From assembly GCF_030684675.1 (NCBI RefSeq), contig NZ_JAUXXZ010000081.1:1-64000 (forward strand): a stretch of 64,000 bases of DNA, read 5' to 3'. The translations under genes were made by a program, and so were the position numbers. How positions within the stretch are numbered: the first letter of the stretch is position 1; each line of letters begins with the position of its first letter. This stretch comes from Daejeonella sp. Its GTDB lineage: Bacteria > Bacteroidota > Bacteroidia > Sphingobacteriales > Sphingobacteriaceae. The notes beneath the pieces were generated by a model. It had not been told where the DNA came from. It searched no databases and saw only the letters and a list, made by a program, of their open reading frames with translations. Shown in pieces: positions 44,050-53,069 of the stretch.

Positions 44050-45705
44050 TTAAGTTGCCAAAGGCGGACCCGCAGGGATTTGAATTCTTTTCCTTGCAGG
44101 TGTTGATTTTCTGCGGTTTGCAGTAAAAGTAGCTGTTCGGTATTCACCCAGGTGAATATCTCCCGACATCGAATCGCCACTCACTGTACCCTGGAAAAGG
44201 TAATTGATGTTATCAGCAATGATCTTAATCGTGCTTTCGAACCTCACCTTATTACTATCAATTGTACCTGCAAGAGCTCTGGTATCAAAATCTGCTTTAT
44301 GAGTACCAGAAAGCCAGTTACCATCCTGTTCAATGTTTAATGTATGCATACTGGTACTGCTGAAAAACTTGATGTTCAAATCCCAAAGACCGGCAAGATT
44401 TGCTGATGGAGCAGACATTTCAGGTCTTGGGCTTCGCTTTCTTGAAAGAACTTCAAAAAGTCTGTCGGCTATAATTTTCTCTTCTCCGGCTTGTATTTGC
44501 CCGGTAGTTATACTGACAGAACTAATACCATCAGTTTCACCCCGACTGGCAAGAGCAATTCTTGGTTTGTTTCTGCCCAATTCCTCTGCAAGCTCAAAAC
44601 TATTGATATTAAGCTTGTTAGAATCCCAGGTCACAAATAATACAGGTGACTTGTTGGATAAGCCCTGAGGTTCATGAACATTGGTTTTAACTCCTTCAAT
44701 CGGTGCAATTTTCTTTGAAATTGTATCCAGCCAACCCAACCATTTTTTCCAGTCGGCAGCGTGATCCCTTCTAACCCAATCTTCAACCGCTGCCATCATT
44801 CCGATCATCTCTTCACGGCCTACCTTATTATCCCGTCCGGGACCATGATGTGGAGAACTTGCCTGCCAGGCAGACATCAAAATTGATTTATCACCTAGCA
44901 TTAATCCAGCGCATTGCGGCCCGCAAATAGCTTTTCCTCCACTATATGCAACCAGGGTCGCTCCACGCTTTAGGTGTACTGGTGGAATGGTCAGATTCTG
45001 AGCTGCAACATCAATCAGAACCGGAATATTTTTTGGTTTTGCAAAGGATGAAATCACTTCCAGCGATAGTGGCTGACCTGTTTCAGAAGCAGCTCCTGCA
45101 GTCAGGTAAATCATTGCCGTCTTTGGATTAATGGCCACTTCCAATTCTTCGGCTGTGGAAACATGAACTATCTTCACCCCAATATTCCTGATTCCGTGAT
45201 CATACGCATTACGTGAGTATCTTGGAATAATAACTTCATCCTTATCAAAACCGGTCAGGTCGGGGATACGGATCAGTTTCTCAGGATTACCACCTGTAAC
45301 ACAGGCAGCTGTGATATGTTTAAGTCCCGCAGCACATCCTGCCGAAACCATGCCCCATTCTGCTCCTGTCAGATCAGCAAGGCGCTGACCAATTCCATCA
45401 GCCAACTCATCATACTGTACAAAGTTATGCGCTGCAGCTTCCATTGCTTCACGAACTGCCTGGCGCTCGATCGATCCTCCAATGATTGTATATGTTCCCA
45501 TACAGTTTATCACCGGTTCTACGCCTATTTTACGAAAAATATTGGTATCCGCCATGAATGATGCTGCTGTTGTTACAGCTTCCGATCCTGCCAATGCAGG
45601 AGATCCACTTCCTGCAATGGAATTCCCCAAAACGGATTGTGCCGGAAGAACCGCGCCTGCAACAGGTAACATCGCCAAGCCTTTGATTAAATTTCTACGT
45701 TTCAT
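44050..45705 (-). CDS. SelA-like PLP enzyme, exported (copy PLP-2)
   Basis: This 551-aa protein has the Tat-like start MKRRNLIKGLAMLPVAGAVL, then a PLP domain with the lysine K258 in AYSGGKAICGPQCAG and the conserved SSPHHGPGRDNK. A C-terminal beta domain (ANLAGLWDLNIKFF...GEYRTATFTANRR) ends in PAGPPLAT. It is closely similar to PLP-1 and PLP-3 and is preceded in transcription by amidohydrolase AH-3 with a 27-bp gap. Activity is as inferred for PLP-1; distinct substrates for the copies are possible. Confidence 0.85.
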   Translation of the reverse strand: MKRRNLIKGLAMLPVAGAVLPAQSVLGNSIAGSGSPALAGSEAVTTAASFMADTNIFRKIGVEPVINCMGTYTIIGGSIERQAVREAMEAAAHNFVQYDELADGIGQRLADLTGAEWGMVSAGCAAGLKHITAACVTGGNPEKLIRIPDLTGFDKDEVIIPRYSRNAYDHGIRNIGVKIVHVSTAEELEVAINPKTAMIYLTAGAASETGQPLSLEVISSFAKPKNIPVLIDVAAQNLTIPPVHLKRGATLVAYSGGKAICGPQCAGLMLGDKSILMSAWQASSPHHGPGRDNKVGREEMIGMMAAVEDWVRRDHAADWKKWLGWLDTISKKIAPIEGVKTNVHEPQGLSNKSPVLFVTWDSNKLNINSFELAEELGRNKPRIALASRGETDGISSVSITTGQIQAGEEKIIADRLFEVLSRKRSPRPEMSAPSANLAGLWDLNIKFFSSTSMHTLNIEQDGNWLSGTHKADFDTRALAGTIDSNKVRFESTIKIIADNINYLFQGTVSGDSMSGDIHLGEYRTATFTANRRKSTPARKRIQIPAGPPLAT

Positions 45706-45732
45706 TTTATATCTTTTAATTTCTGTGTATTT

Positions 45733-46977
45733 CTATTTATAAGCGTTTGCTGCCAGACCATTGAGGTCCCAAATAATACGACCTGCACGTACAGTAAGCT
45801 CTGCTTCCAATTTTTTATCGCCTTCAATCTTATTATTACCCGAATCTACGAAACCAAACTTTCCTTTAGCAACACTCAATACAGCAATATCTGCGACCGA
45901 TCCTTCCGACAAATTCCCCAGATCTTCACGTTTGATTGACTTGGCAGCATTCCAGCTTCCTCTGGCAATGACTTCAGGCATCGTCATTCCCATATTCAAA
46001 TATTTAGACATCACGTTCAACATGGTTTTCATACCTGAATTCATGCTTGTACGATGCTCATCTGTACCAAATGAATTTGGCCATAAACCCTGCTTAAATG
46101 AAGGAACAGCCTGATTAAACCAAAATCCACCGCCTCCGTGGCCAACATCAAAGAGTATACCTCTTTTTTGAGCGGCTAATACAAAGGGTCTGACCTTTCC
46201 CTGTCCATCCACTACGGTCATCCGTTCAGAAACATTTTCGAATGCATGAGTAATAATATCTCCTGCACGCATTTTGTTTAACTGATCTTCGAGAGAATAC
46301 ATTGGTAGGTGGCACTCTACAAAAAGAGGCTTATTGACTAATTTTGCAGCTTCTGATGCTCGATCAAAGGGTGTCCACTCAGTTCCATCATATCGTCCGA
46401 TGCGCACACCAACCAGAATATCCGGATACTTACTGACAGTTTCGGCTGTTTTCTGAACATCCATCTCAGCGATATTTTCCTGAGCTTTGTCTGCAGAATA
46501 ACCTGATGCCGCAATACTCAGAAAGGCCAGCACACGGGTCATTGAATTATCAATTATTTTAGCCTTAAAATCAGGGAAGGTACGCCAGCCGGAAGTACCT
46601 GCATCAACAACAGTTGTTATTCCTGCACGCGGGGCAAAGGCATCCGGTAACTGACTTGAAGTTCCATCGGTAAATCCGGGATTGCTGCCGGCATATACAT
46701 GTGTATGCATATTGATCAGGCCCGGTGCAACAATCAAACCGCTTACATCCACAACCTTTTTTGCAGAACTTGCAGGAATATCGGCTGCAACACGAAATAT
46801 TTTACCTGCTTTAATGGCGATATCCATTTTGCGATCAATACTATTTTTTGCATCGATTACATGGCCACCTTTTAATAAAAGATCAATATCCTGAGCCTTA
46901 ACCTGAGTGGTACAGGCAAAGAATATAAGTACAATCATTAATGGCATTGACCCTTTGAAATTTAATAGCTTGTTCAT
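45733..46977 (-). CDS. COG3964 amidohydrolase, Arg-type, exported (AH-3)
   Basis: This 414-aa protein has a signal peptide around IFFACTTQVKAQDID (a Cys is present but a Sec cut after KAQ is equally likely). HxH is in INMHTHVYAG, then THAFEN, FDVGHGGGGF and FGTDEHRTS. The normally carboxylated lysine is replaced in LVGVRIGRYDG by arginine, and beta-5 reads VECHLP, exactly as in AH-1. It lies directly before PLP-2, as AH-1 lies before PLP-1, so the Arg-type hydrolase and PLP enzyme move as a pair. Confidence 0.86.
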   Translation of the reverse strand: MNKLLNFKGSMPLMIVLIFFACTTQVKAQDIDLLLKGGHVIDAKNSIDRKMDIAIKAGKIFRVAADIPASSAKKVVDVSGLIVAPGLINMHTHVYAGSNPGFTDGTSSQLPDAFAPRAGITTVVDAGTSGWRTFPDFKAKIIDNSMTRVLAFLSIAASGYSADKAQENIAEMDVQKTAETVSKYPDILVGVRIGRYDGTEWTPFDRASEAAKLVNKPLFVECHLPMYSLEDQLNKMRAGDIITHAFENVSERMTVVDGQGKVRPFVLAAQKRGILFDVGHGGGGFWFNQAVPSFKQGLWPNSFGTDEHRTSMNSGMKTMLNVMSKYLNMGMTMPEVIARGSWNAAKSIKREDLGNLSEGSVADIAVLSVAKGKFGFVDSGNNKIEGDKKLEAELTVRAGRIIWDLNGLAANAYK

Positions 46978-47010
46978 ATTGTTTTAGTTTTTTGATTCTA
47001 TTTAAAAAAA

Positions 47011-48324
47011 TCAATTAGTAGCTGCCGGCATTTGCCATTCGGGAACACTGATTCCATTTAAATCCCAGACTACGCGTCCGGCCCTGAGAGTCAATTCTGC
47101 TTCAAGTTTTTCTGTACCGTTGATTTTCGTGCGCCGGACATCCATATAGCCGAAATTTCCCTTTTTTAAGTTAAAAACTGCAATATCGGCCTCAGAACCA
47201 ACACTTAAATGACCCAAATCCGGGCGTTTAATTACTTGTGCAGGATTCCAGCTTGATCGTAAAATGACATCCTGAAGGCTCATACCCATGGCAAGGAATT
47301 TGGACATCACATTAGTCATATCTTTCATTGCTGCATTCATACTTAAATTGTAAAGGTCTGTACTAATCGTATTTGGCATGAAGCCCTGCTTCATGGCAGG
47401 AATTGCCTGATTGAAGTTGAATGCACCTGCACCGTGGCCTACATCGAAAATAATACCTCTTTTTTGTGCAGCAAATACGAAGGGTTTAACTTTCCTGGAC
47501 TTTTCATCGACAATAGATTCACGACCTCCATTAATTTCCGAGAACGTATGTGTAAAAATATCACCCGGTCTGAAATGTTCCATGAATAAAGATTCAATTG
47601 AATTGGCAGGAGTATGTTCCCCGAAATCAACAATAACCGGAACATTGGCCAGTTTACCCGACTCAACTGCCTTATCCACCGATGTAAAATCACCCCAAAA
47701 ATGTGCAGACTTTAATCCGACGATTAGGTTTGGATACAAGCGTTTGATCATATAGGCATTCATTTCCGGATTCATATCTGTCACGTCCTGCTGATCAAAA
47801 CGGGAAAGCATCCCGTGACCTACAACATTCAGAAAGGCTAATACCCGGGTCTGAGCACGATCAATTGACTGTGCTTTAAACAGCGGGAAATTCCTCCAGC
47901 CTGAAGACCCTGCATCAACTACAGTAGTAACTCCCGCGCGGAAAGAAAAGGCATCTGCCTGCAATCCACCGTAAGAATTTGCTGTCATACTATTCGGATC
48001 GGTACCATGAAAAACATGGGTATGCATATCAATAAGGCCTGGAGTAACATATAAGCCAGTTATATCAACCGTCCTTTTTGAAGTACTAGCCGGAATATCC
48101 TTTGCAACCCGGAATATTTTATCACCGACAATGGCAACATCCATTTTAGAGTTGATATTGTTCTTTGGATCAATAACATGGCCGCCTTTAAGGAGGATAT
48201 CTATTTCCTGAGCATGGACGGTTGATGATATCAGGATGAGAACTAAAACAGCTCCAATTCCTTGTACAATCCGGACAAATTGGTGCTGAATAAATTCTGA
48301 AATACCTGCTGTTTTAGTTCTCAT
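47011..48324 (-). CDS. COG3964 amidohydrolase, Lys-type, exported (AH-4)
   Basis: This 437-aa protein has a signal peptide ending near ISSTVHAQEID, HxH in IDMHTHVFHG and lysine in IVGLKSAHFWG. Beta-5 VDFGEH, THTFSE, FDVGHGAGAF and ISTDLYNLS follow. Most of the sequence is nearly superimposable on AH-2, which fits tandem duplication of a [Lys-type, Arg-type, PLP] triplet. Gaps of 33 and 24 bp join it to AH-3 and AH-5. Confidence 0.86.
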   Translation of the reverse strand: MRTKTAGISEFIQHQFVRIVQGIGAVLVLILISSTVHAQEIDILLKGGHVIDPKNNINSKMDVAIVGDKIFRVAKDIPASTSKRTVDITGLYVTPGLIDMHTHVFHGTDPNSMTANSYGGLQADAFSFRAGVTTVVDAGSSGWRNFPLFKAQSIDRAQTRVLAFLNVVGHGMLSRFDQQDVTDMNPEMNAYMIKRLYPNLIVGLKSAHFWGDFTSVDKAVESGKLANVPVIVDFGEHTPANSIESLFMEHFRPGDIFTHTFSEINGGRESIVDEKSRKVKPFVFAAQKRGIIFDVGHGAGAFNFNQAIPAMKQGFMPNTISTDLYNLSMNAAMKDMTNVMSKFLAMGMSLQDVILRSSWNPAQVIKRPDLGHLSVGSEADIAVFNLKKGNFGYMDVRRTKINGTEKLEAELTLRAGRVVWDLNGISVPEWQMPAATN

Positions 48325-48348
48325 GATTTTCTATTTAAATACAATTAA

Positions 48349-49662
48349 TTATCTGTTAACTGCATCCCATTGAGGCCCGCTGAGACCATTCAGATCCCAT
48401 GCAACTCTACCGGCACGAAGGGTTAATTCTGCTTCAAGTTTTTTATTGCCGTTGAACACAGAACCACGGGCATCCATAAAGCCGAATTTACCTTCTCTAA
48501 TATTGAAGACTGTTACGTCAGCTTCTGCTCCAACACTCAGGTGTCCAAGTTCAGTATGCTGAATTACATTTGCAGGATTCCAGGTTGAACGTAAAACCAC
48601 ATCCTGAATAGACATTCCCATATTTAAAAACTTGGACATTACATTTGCCATATCTTTCATACCTGCATTTCTACTGTTTCTGTAAAGGTCAGTACTGATG
48701 GTATTCGGATAAAAGCCCTGCTTTAATGCATTGATAGCTGTACTCCAGACAAATGCACCACCGCCATGACCGGTGTCAAAGATTCTGCCCTGTTTTTGAG
48801 CTTCGAAAATGAAAGGTTTTACTTTATTATTGCCATCTACAATTGGTTCACGGCCATTTGGAGTCACTGCTGAAGCAGCATTCCCTGAAAAAGTGTGGGT
48901 AAAAATATCACCCGGACGGAAATGTTTCATAAACAGTTCTTCAATGGATAATTTAGGTGTGCTTGATCCGAAATCCACCATAATTGGCTTATTGGTTAAT
49001 CTTCCGGTAGCAATTGCACGATCAACCGGACCAAAATCATTTCCCTGATAATGATGCGCTTTAATTCCTACGATGATATCGGGATATTCCTTCATAATAA
49101 AAGCAGTAGTAACCGGATTCATGTCCGTAGTGTCCTGAGCATGGACAGTGCCTGACATACCATGTCCGGCCATGCTAATAAATGCAAGAACACGGGTTTG
49201 AGAGTTGTCTATAGTCTGCTTTTTGAATTGATGGAAATCTCTCCATCCAGCAGAACCTGCATCAACCACAGTAGTTACTCCTGAACGGAAGGTAAAATCA
49301 TCAGGGGCAACACTGCCAAAACCGTTTGTGATTCCAAAGCCTGTGAAACCTGGTTCTTCGGCACCTGCAAATACGTGGACATGCATGTCAATAAAGCCAG
49401 GTGAAACATATAATCCTTTGGCATCTACAGTTCTCTTAGCAGAAGTTGCTGGAATGTTTGCGGCAACCCGGTAGATCTTACCATCTTTAATTGCAACATC
49501 CATGACTGTATTAATATTATTTTTGGGGTCGATCACATGACCACCTTTTATTAACATATCAATTTCCTGCGCCTGCAAAGCTGATAAAGTCATCAGGCAT
49601 AAGCTAAAAACAAAGATGCTCGCATATTCTCTGATTTTTATAATTACATTTCTATTCATCAT
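48349..49662 (-). CDS. COG3964 amidohydrolase, Lys-type, exported (AH-5)
   Basis: This 437-aa protein has a signal peptide ending near SALQAQEID, HxH in IDMHVHVFAG and lysine in IVGIKAHHYQG. THTFSG and ISTDLYRNS are present. It departs most from the others: beta-5 is VDFGSS with no nearby histidine, the HGGG motif begins FDTGHG, and an insertion (ASAVTPNGREP) follows the THTFSG motif. It lies just after PLP-3 in transcription, so it may act on a different acyl group. Confidence 0.86.
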   Translation of the reverse strand: MMNRNVIIKIREYASIFVFSLCLMTLSALQAQEIDMLIKGGHVIDPKNNINTVMDVAIKDGKIYRVAANIPATSAKRTVDAKGLYVSPGFIDMHVHVFAGAEEPGFTGFGITNGFGSVAPDDFTFRSGVTTVVDAGSAGWRDFHQFKKQTIDNSQTRVLAFISMAGHGMSGTVHAQDTTDMNPVTTAFIMKEYPDIIVGIKAHHYQGNDFGPVDRAIATGRLTNKPIMVDFGSSTPKLSIEELFMKHFRPGDIFTHTFSGNAASAVTPNGREPIVDGNNKVKPFIFEAQKQGRIFDTGHGGGAFVWSTAINALKQGFYPNTISTDLYRNSRNAGMKDMANVMSKFLNMGMSIQDVVLRSTWNPANVIQHTELGHLSVGAEADVTVFNIREGKFGFMDARGSVFNGNKKLEAELTLRAGRVAWDLNGLSGPQWDAVNR

Positions 49663-49704
49663 ATATTAGTTTAAGTGTTTAAAATTCAATTTAGATAATT
49701 TTCA

Positions 49705-51387
49705 TTAACTCGCAAGAGGGGCGCCCGAAGGAACAAAAACAGGTTTTTTAGGCGCTGGTTTAGTATTTTTGGTAGCAGTAAATTTTGCACTCCTGTATTC
49801 ACCCATAAATAAATTACCTGTAATGGTATTTCCAGAAAGACTTCCCGTAAACGTATAGATTATTGAGTCACCTATCAGTCTGACAGAACTCTGGAGTTTA
49901 ACAGAATCCCCTTCAATTGAACCAGCCATATCATTCACCGCAAAGCCACCCTGGTGAGTTCCCTTGATCCAGTTGCCATCCTGCTCAATGAACAACTTGT
50001 GTTTGCCTTCACTGTTATAAAACTTGACATCAACATCCCATGTACCTGAAATATTGGCTGCTGGAGCTTTCATCTCTGTAGATCTAGGGCTTCTTTTAGC
50101 TGTCAGAACATTATAAATCTGATCTGCAGCAATCTTCTCTTCACCGGCCTGCATACCAATTGTAGTCACTGCGATTCCATTGATATTGGGGTCCTTACCT
50201 CTGCCACCCCCACTGGCAACTGCAATTCTTGGCTTATTCTTGCCAAGCTCATCGGCCATTTCAGCTCCGGTAATGTTTAAGACATCGGGATCCCAGGTTA
50301 TAACCACTTCAGGAGATACATTCGACAGGCCTGACATAGTAGATGGAACATGAATCATCGTTTGAACACTTTTTATGCCCGAAACTTTTTTAATAATATG
50401 ATCCAGATAGGAATCCCATTGTTTACGAACAGCCGCATGATCCATTTCTTTCCAGAGTTTCACTGCTGCAACCATACCGAACATTTCATCCCGGTCTACT
50501 TTATTATCCCGGCAAGGACCATGGTGTGGAGAGCTTGCCTGCCATGCAGCCATTAAAATATCCTTCTGACCAAGAATTAATCCACAGGATTGTGGCCCGC
50601 AGATTGCCTTTCCACCACTGTAGGCAACTATACTTGCACCACGTTTTAAATGAACAGGCGGAAATGTCAAAATTTCATTTGCCGCATCAAACAAAACAGG
50701 AACCTTTTTTGCTTTTGCAATTGCAGAAATATTCTCAAGCGACATTGGTGCTCCCGCCCAGGATCTGTCGCCATTGACCATATAAATCAGTGCTGTTTTG
50801 GGATTGATCGCATTTTCCAATTCTTCGAGTGTAGAGACATTCACCATTGTAACCCCGATATTCCTGATAGAATGATCATAAGCATTTCTGGAAGTTATTG
50901 GTACGATAACCTCAGTTTTTTCAAGTCCATCCAGATCCGGAATACGAACCAGCTTCTCAGGATCTCCGCCGGATACTACTGCCGCAGTAACCAGCTTTAG
51001 TCCGGCTGCACATCCGGCTGATACCACACCCCATTCAGCTCCAGTCAGATCAGCCAGAGTCTGGCCTATACCATCAGCTACTTCATCCATTTGTGCAAAA
51101 TTATGAGAGGCTGCTTCCATGGCAGCTTTAGTTTGAGGACGTTTTAATGAACCTCCAATGATGGTAAAAATACCTCTGCAATTTATTATTGGCTCAATAC
51201 CATGTGTTCTGTAAATATTATTTTTATCCAAAAACGACTCTAATGTAACTTCAACAGGACTACCCGTTTTGTACGGTGCAGCGGTTAAATTTTCGGCAAG
51301 CGGTGATGCGAGCGACGAATTGAATGGAATCGCGCTGCCTGCCAGTGGCAGAAGTGACAAGGTTTTAAGAACATTTCTACGTTTCAT
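49705..51387 (-). CDS. SelA-like PLP enzyme, exported (copy PLP-3)
   Basis: This 560-aa protein has the N terminus MKRRNVLKTLSLLPLAGSAI, a Tat-like signal. The PLP domain has K260 in AYSGGKAICGPQSCG and SSPHHGPCRDNK (the second Gly of PLP-1/2 is Cys here). A C-terminal beta domain (ANISGTWDVDVKFY...GEYRSAKFTATKN) ends in PSGAPLAS. It is the first PLP gene of the island in transcription order and the most divergent in its core. AH-5 follows 42 bp later. Confidence 0.85.
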   Translation of the reverse strand: MKRRNVLKTLSLLPLAGSAIPFNSSLASPLAENLTAAPYKTGSPVEVTLESFLDKNNIYRTHGIEPIINCRGIFTIIGGSLKRPQTKAAMEAASHNFAQMDEVADGIGQTLADLTGAEWGVVSAGCAAGLKLVTAAVVSGGDPEKLVRIPDLDGLEKTEVIVPITSRNAYDHSIRNIGVTMVNVSTLEELENAINPKTALIYMVNGDRSWAGAPMSLENISAIAKAKKVPVLFDAANEILTFPPVHLKRGASIVAYSGGKAICGPQSCGLILGQKDILMAAWQASSPHHGPCRDNKVDRDEMFGMVAAVKLWKEMDHAAVRKQWDSYLDHIIKKVSGIKSVQTMIHVPSTMSGLSNVSPEVVITWDPDVLNITGAEMADELGKNKPRIAVASGGGRGKDPNINGIAVTTIGMQAGEEKIAADQIYNVLTAKRSPRSTEMKAPAANISGTWDVDVKFYNSEGKHKLFIEQDGNWIKGTHQGGFAVNDMAGSIEGDSVKLQSSVRLIGDSIIYTFTGSLSGNTITGNLFMGEYRSAKFTATKNTKPAPKKPVFVPSGAPLAS

Positions 51388-51500
51388 TTTTACTGGGTTT
51401 ATTAGTTAAGGGCTCGTATAAAACCCTGTAAATTTTTCCTTTAATTTGTTTAATTTAATGATTCTGTCTCACACAAACCATACATTACAATTCCTTTTTA

Positions 51501-52757
51501 TCATCCTTTCTCAGTTACCTGCCGTATTACACGCAGCCAGTTCAATCCGAGAATTTTACGAATACGCTGCTCTGAATACCCCAGCTTCTGCATTGCATAA
51601 GTCATTTGAGGATAATCACTTACATCCTTTATTTCTCTCGGCAGAGGTGGCCCACCATCAAAGTCTGAACCCAGGGCAATATGATCTTCACCAACAAGTC
51701 GAACTCCATAATCTATTACTCTTGCAAGCTGGTCTGTCCCCATCCAATACTCGTCTGGAATTACTTCATTATTAACGAAAGGAAGTCCTTTGGAGAGCGA
51801 TTGATCCACTTCCTCAATGGTTAATGGGCTTTTTTGTTTTGGATCTGCTGTTGCAGTTGATCCGGGCTTGCGCTTTGATTCCATCCATTGGGCATATTTA
51901 GGATTATTGAAACTGCTCCCAAACTGTATTCCGATTACTCCCCCTTTTGCGGCTAATGCTTTTGCACATTCATCTGTAATACACCTTAAACTATTCACAA
52001 TACCACGAAAACCTCCATGGCTATAAATCACGGGCTGGCTGCTCGCTTCAACAGTTTGAAGGATGGCATCATCTGATGCATGGGCTACATTAATAAGCAT
52101 CCCCAACCTATTCATCTCAGTCACAATATCACGCCCATGGACATTTAATCCGCCCCAGCGCTTCTCCCCATAACATGAATCAATAAATGCATTCGTTTCG
52201 TTATGAGCGGTAAGCTGCACTGATCGAAGGCCTAAGCGATAAAGAGTCCTTAATATGTTCAGATCACCATCCAGATCAAAACCTCCCTCAAGATCCAGAA
52301 AAGCTGCCATCTTGCCTCTACGGTTTATTCTGACAATATCTGAGGCATTATGTGCAAGTTCAATAAGATGATTGTTCTTCCCTATCTGTGCAAGAGCGAG
52401 TTCAACAACACGAAAAGTGTTTTTTACTTCATGACGGTCGGGATAATAAGGCTCCGGAGTATAACAGGAGAAGAACATTGCATCCAGTCCCCCCTCAATA
52501 GCTCTTGGAATATCAACATGACCATCCGGATAGCGATCTCCGATATCAAGTCCCTGTAGTAACTGCCTGGTCATCATATGTATATGACCATCCATAACAA
52601 AAGCTTTTTTATGCAGATCAGAATTAAATAATTTACATGATGCGGAATTAAATAAAGATCCGGATTCATCAATAATTGAATTTTTCCCAATTTTAAAAGG
52701 AGAAAATTCAGCTATTGGCAGAATCGTTAAACACTTTATGACATCCCTGCGTTTCAT
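51501..52757 (-). CDS. Membrane dipeptidase (peptidase M19) with Tat-like signal
   Basis: This 418-aa protein begins MKRRDVIKCLTILPIAEF. M19 metal-site segments are FVMDGHIHMM, LDLEGGFDLDGD (bridging Glu), INVAHASDD, VIYSHGGFRG and ALGSDFDGGPP. The classical HxD of the first motif is HxH here. Renal-dipeptidase-type enzymes cut dipeptides, including those with a C-terminal D-residue, and related amide bonds. Placed right after susD, it probably performs the first periplasmic cleavage of the imported substrate. Confidence 0.86.
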   Translation of the reverse strand: MKRRDVIKCLTILPIAEFSPFKIGKNSIIDESGSLFNSASCKLFNSDLHKKAFVMDGHIHMMTRQLLQGLDIGDRYPDGHVDIPRAIEGGLDAMFFSCYTPEPYYPDRHEVKNTFRVVELALAQIGKNNHLIELAHNASDIVRINRRGKMAAFLDLEGGFDLDGDLNILRTLYRLGLRSVQLTAHNETNAFIDSCYGEKRWGGLNVHGRDIVTEMNRLGMLINVAHASDDAILQTVEASSQPVIYSHGGFRGIVNSLRCITDECAKALAAKGGVIGIQFGSSFNNPKYAQWMESKRKPGSTATADPKQKSPLTIEEVDQSLSKGLPFVNNEVIPDEYWMGTDQLARVIDYGVRLVGEDHIALGSDFDGGPPLPREIKDVSDYPQMTYAMQKLGYSEQRIRKILGLNWLRVIRQVTEKG

Positions 52758-53069
52758 GTATCTTATTCCAAATTAAACCCAAATAACAGGTAATTGTTTT
52801 CTGTATTTGAAAATGAGCTTCTAATCAGGGATAGCCCTTTAAATATGCTCCTGATATGAGAGAAAGAGTTCGTTTATTTTCTTTTTTCAATATAAAAAAA
52901 ACAAAATAAGCTATGCACATATGTGAATCATGATAAAATTTTACATGACCCGGCCAGGGTTCGATTTTAGAAATCCGGCATTATAATGTTAAAATAAGGG
53001 ATACCGTGAATGAGATTCACAGTATCCCTCTATACTTCTTAGGCTAAAAATATCGCCTTAAAATTCAGA
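52758..53069. other. 312-bp gap between susD and the M19 gene
   Basis: No ORF. It contains the terminator of susCD (52997-53029), then AT-rich sequence with a perfect palindrome CACATATGTG (52916-52925) that may be a regulator site for the downstream metabolic genes. A promoter for the M19 gene is expected here, but I found no clear TANNTTTG with a -33 box. Confidence 0.4.
52997..53029 (-). terminator. Terminator after susCD
   Basis: The 15-bp stem AGGGATACYGTGAAT/ATTCAC.GTATCCCT has one position that pairs as G-U only in the minus-strand RNA, a 3-nt loop and TTATTTTAA after it. It lies about 40 bp past the susD stop, so susC-susD form their own unit with the enzyme genes downstream. Confidence 0.75.

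Noticed and set aside
40522-49662. Dihydroorotase or adenine deaminase labels for the five amidohydrolases
   Set aside because: These are common misannotations of COG3964; the proteins are exported and sit in a catabolic locus.
38871-51387. Selenocysteine synthase (SelA) function for the PLP genes
   Set aside because: Three copies with export signals and an extra C-terminal domain, among catabolic genes and without selB, selD or a Sec tRNA, do not fit selenoprotein synthesis.
52945-52985. tRNA-like T-arm (GGGTTCGA) in the gap after susD
   Set aside because: No matching acceptor, D or anticodon arms around it.
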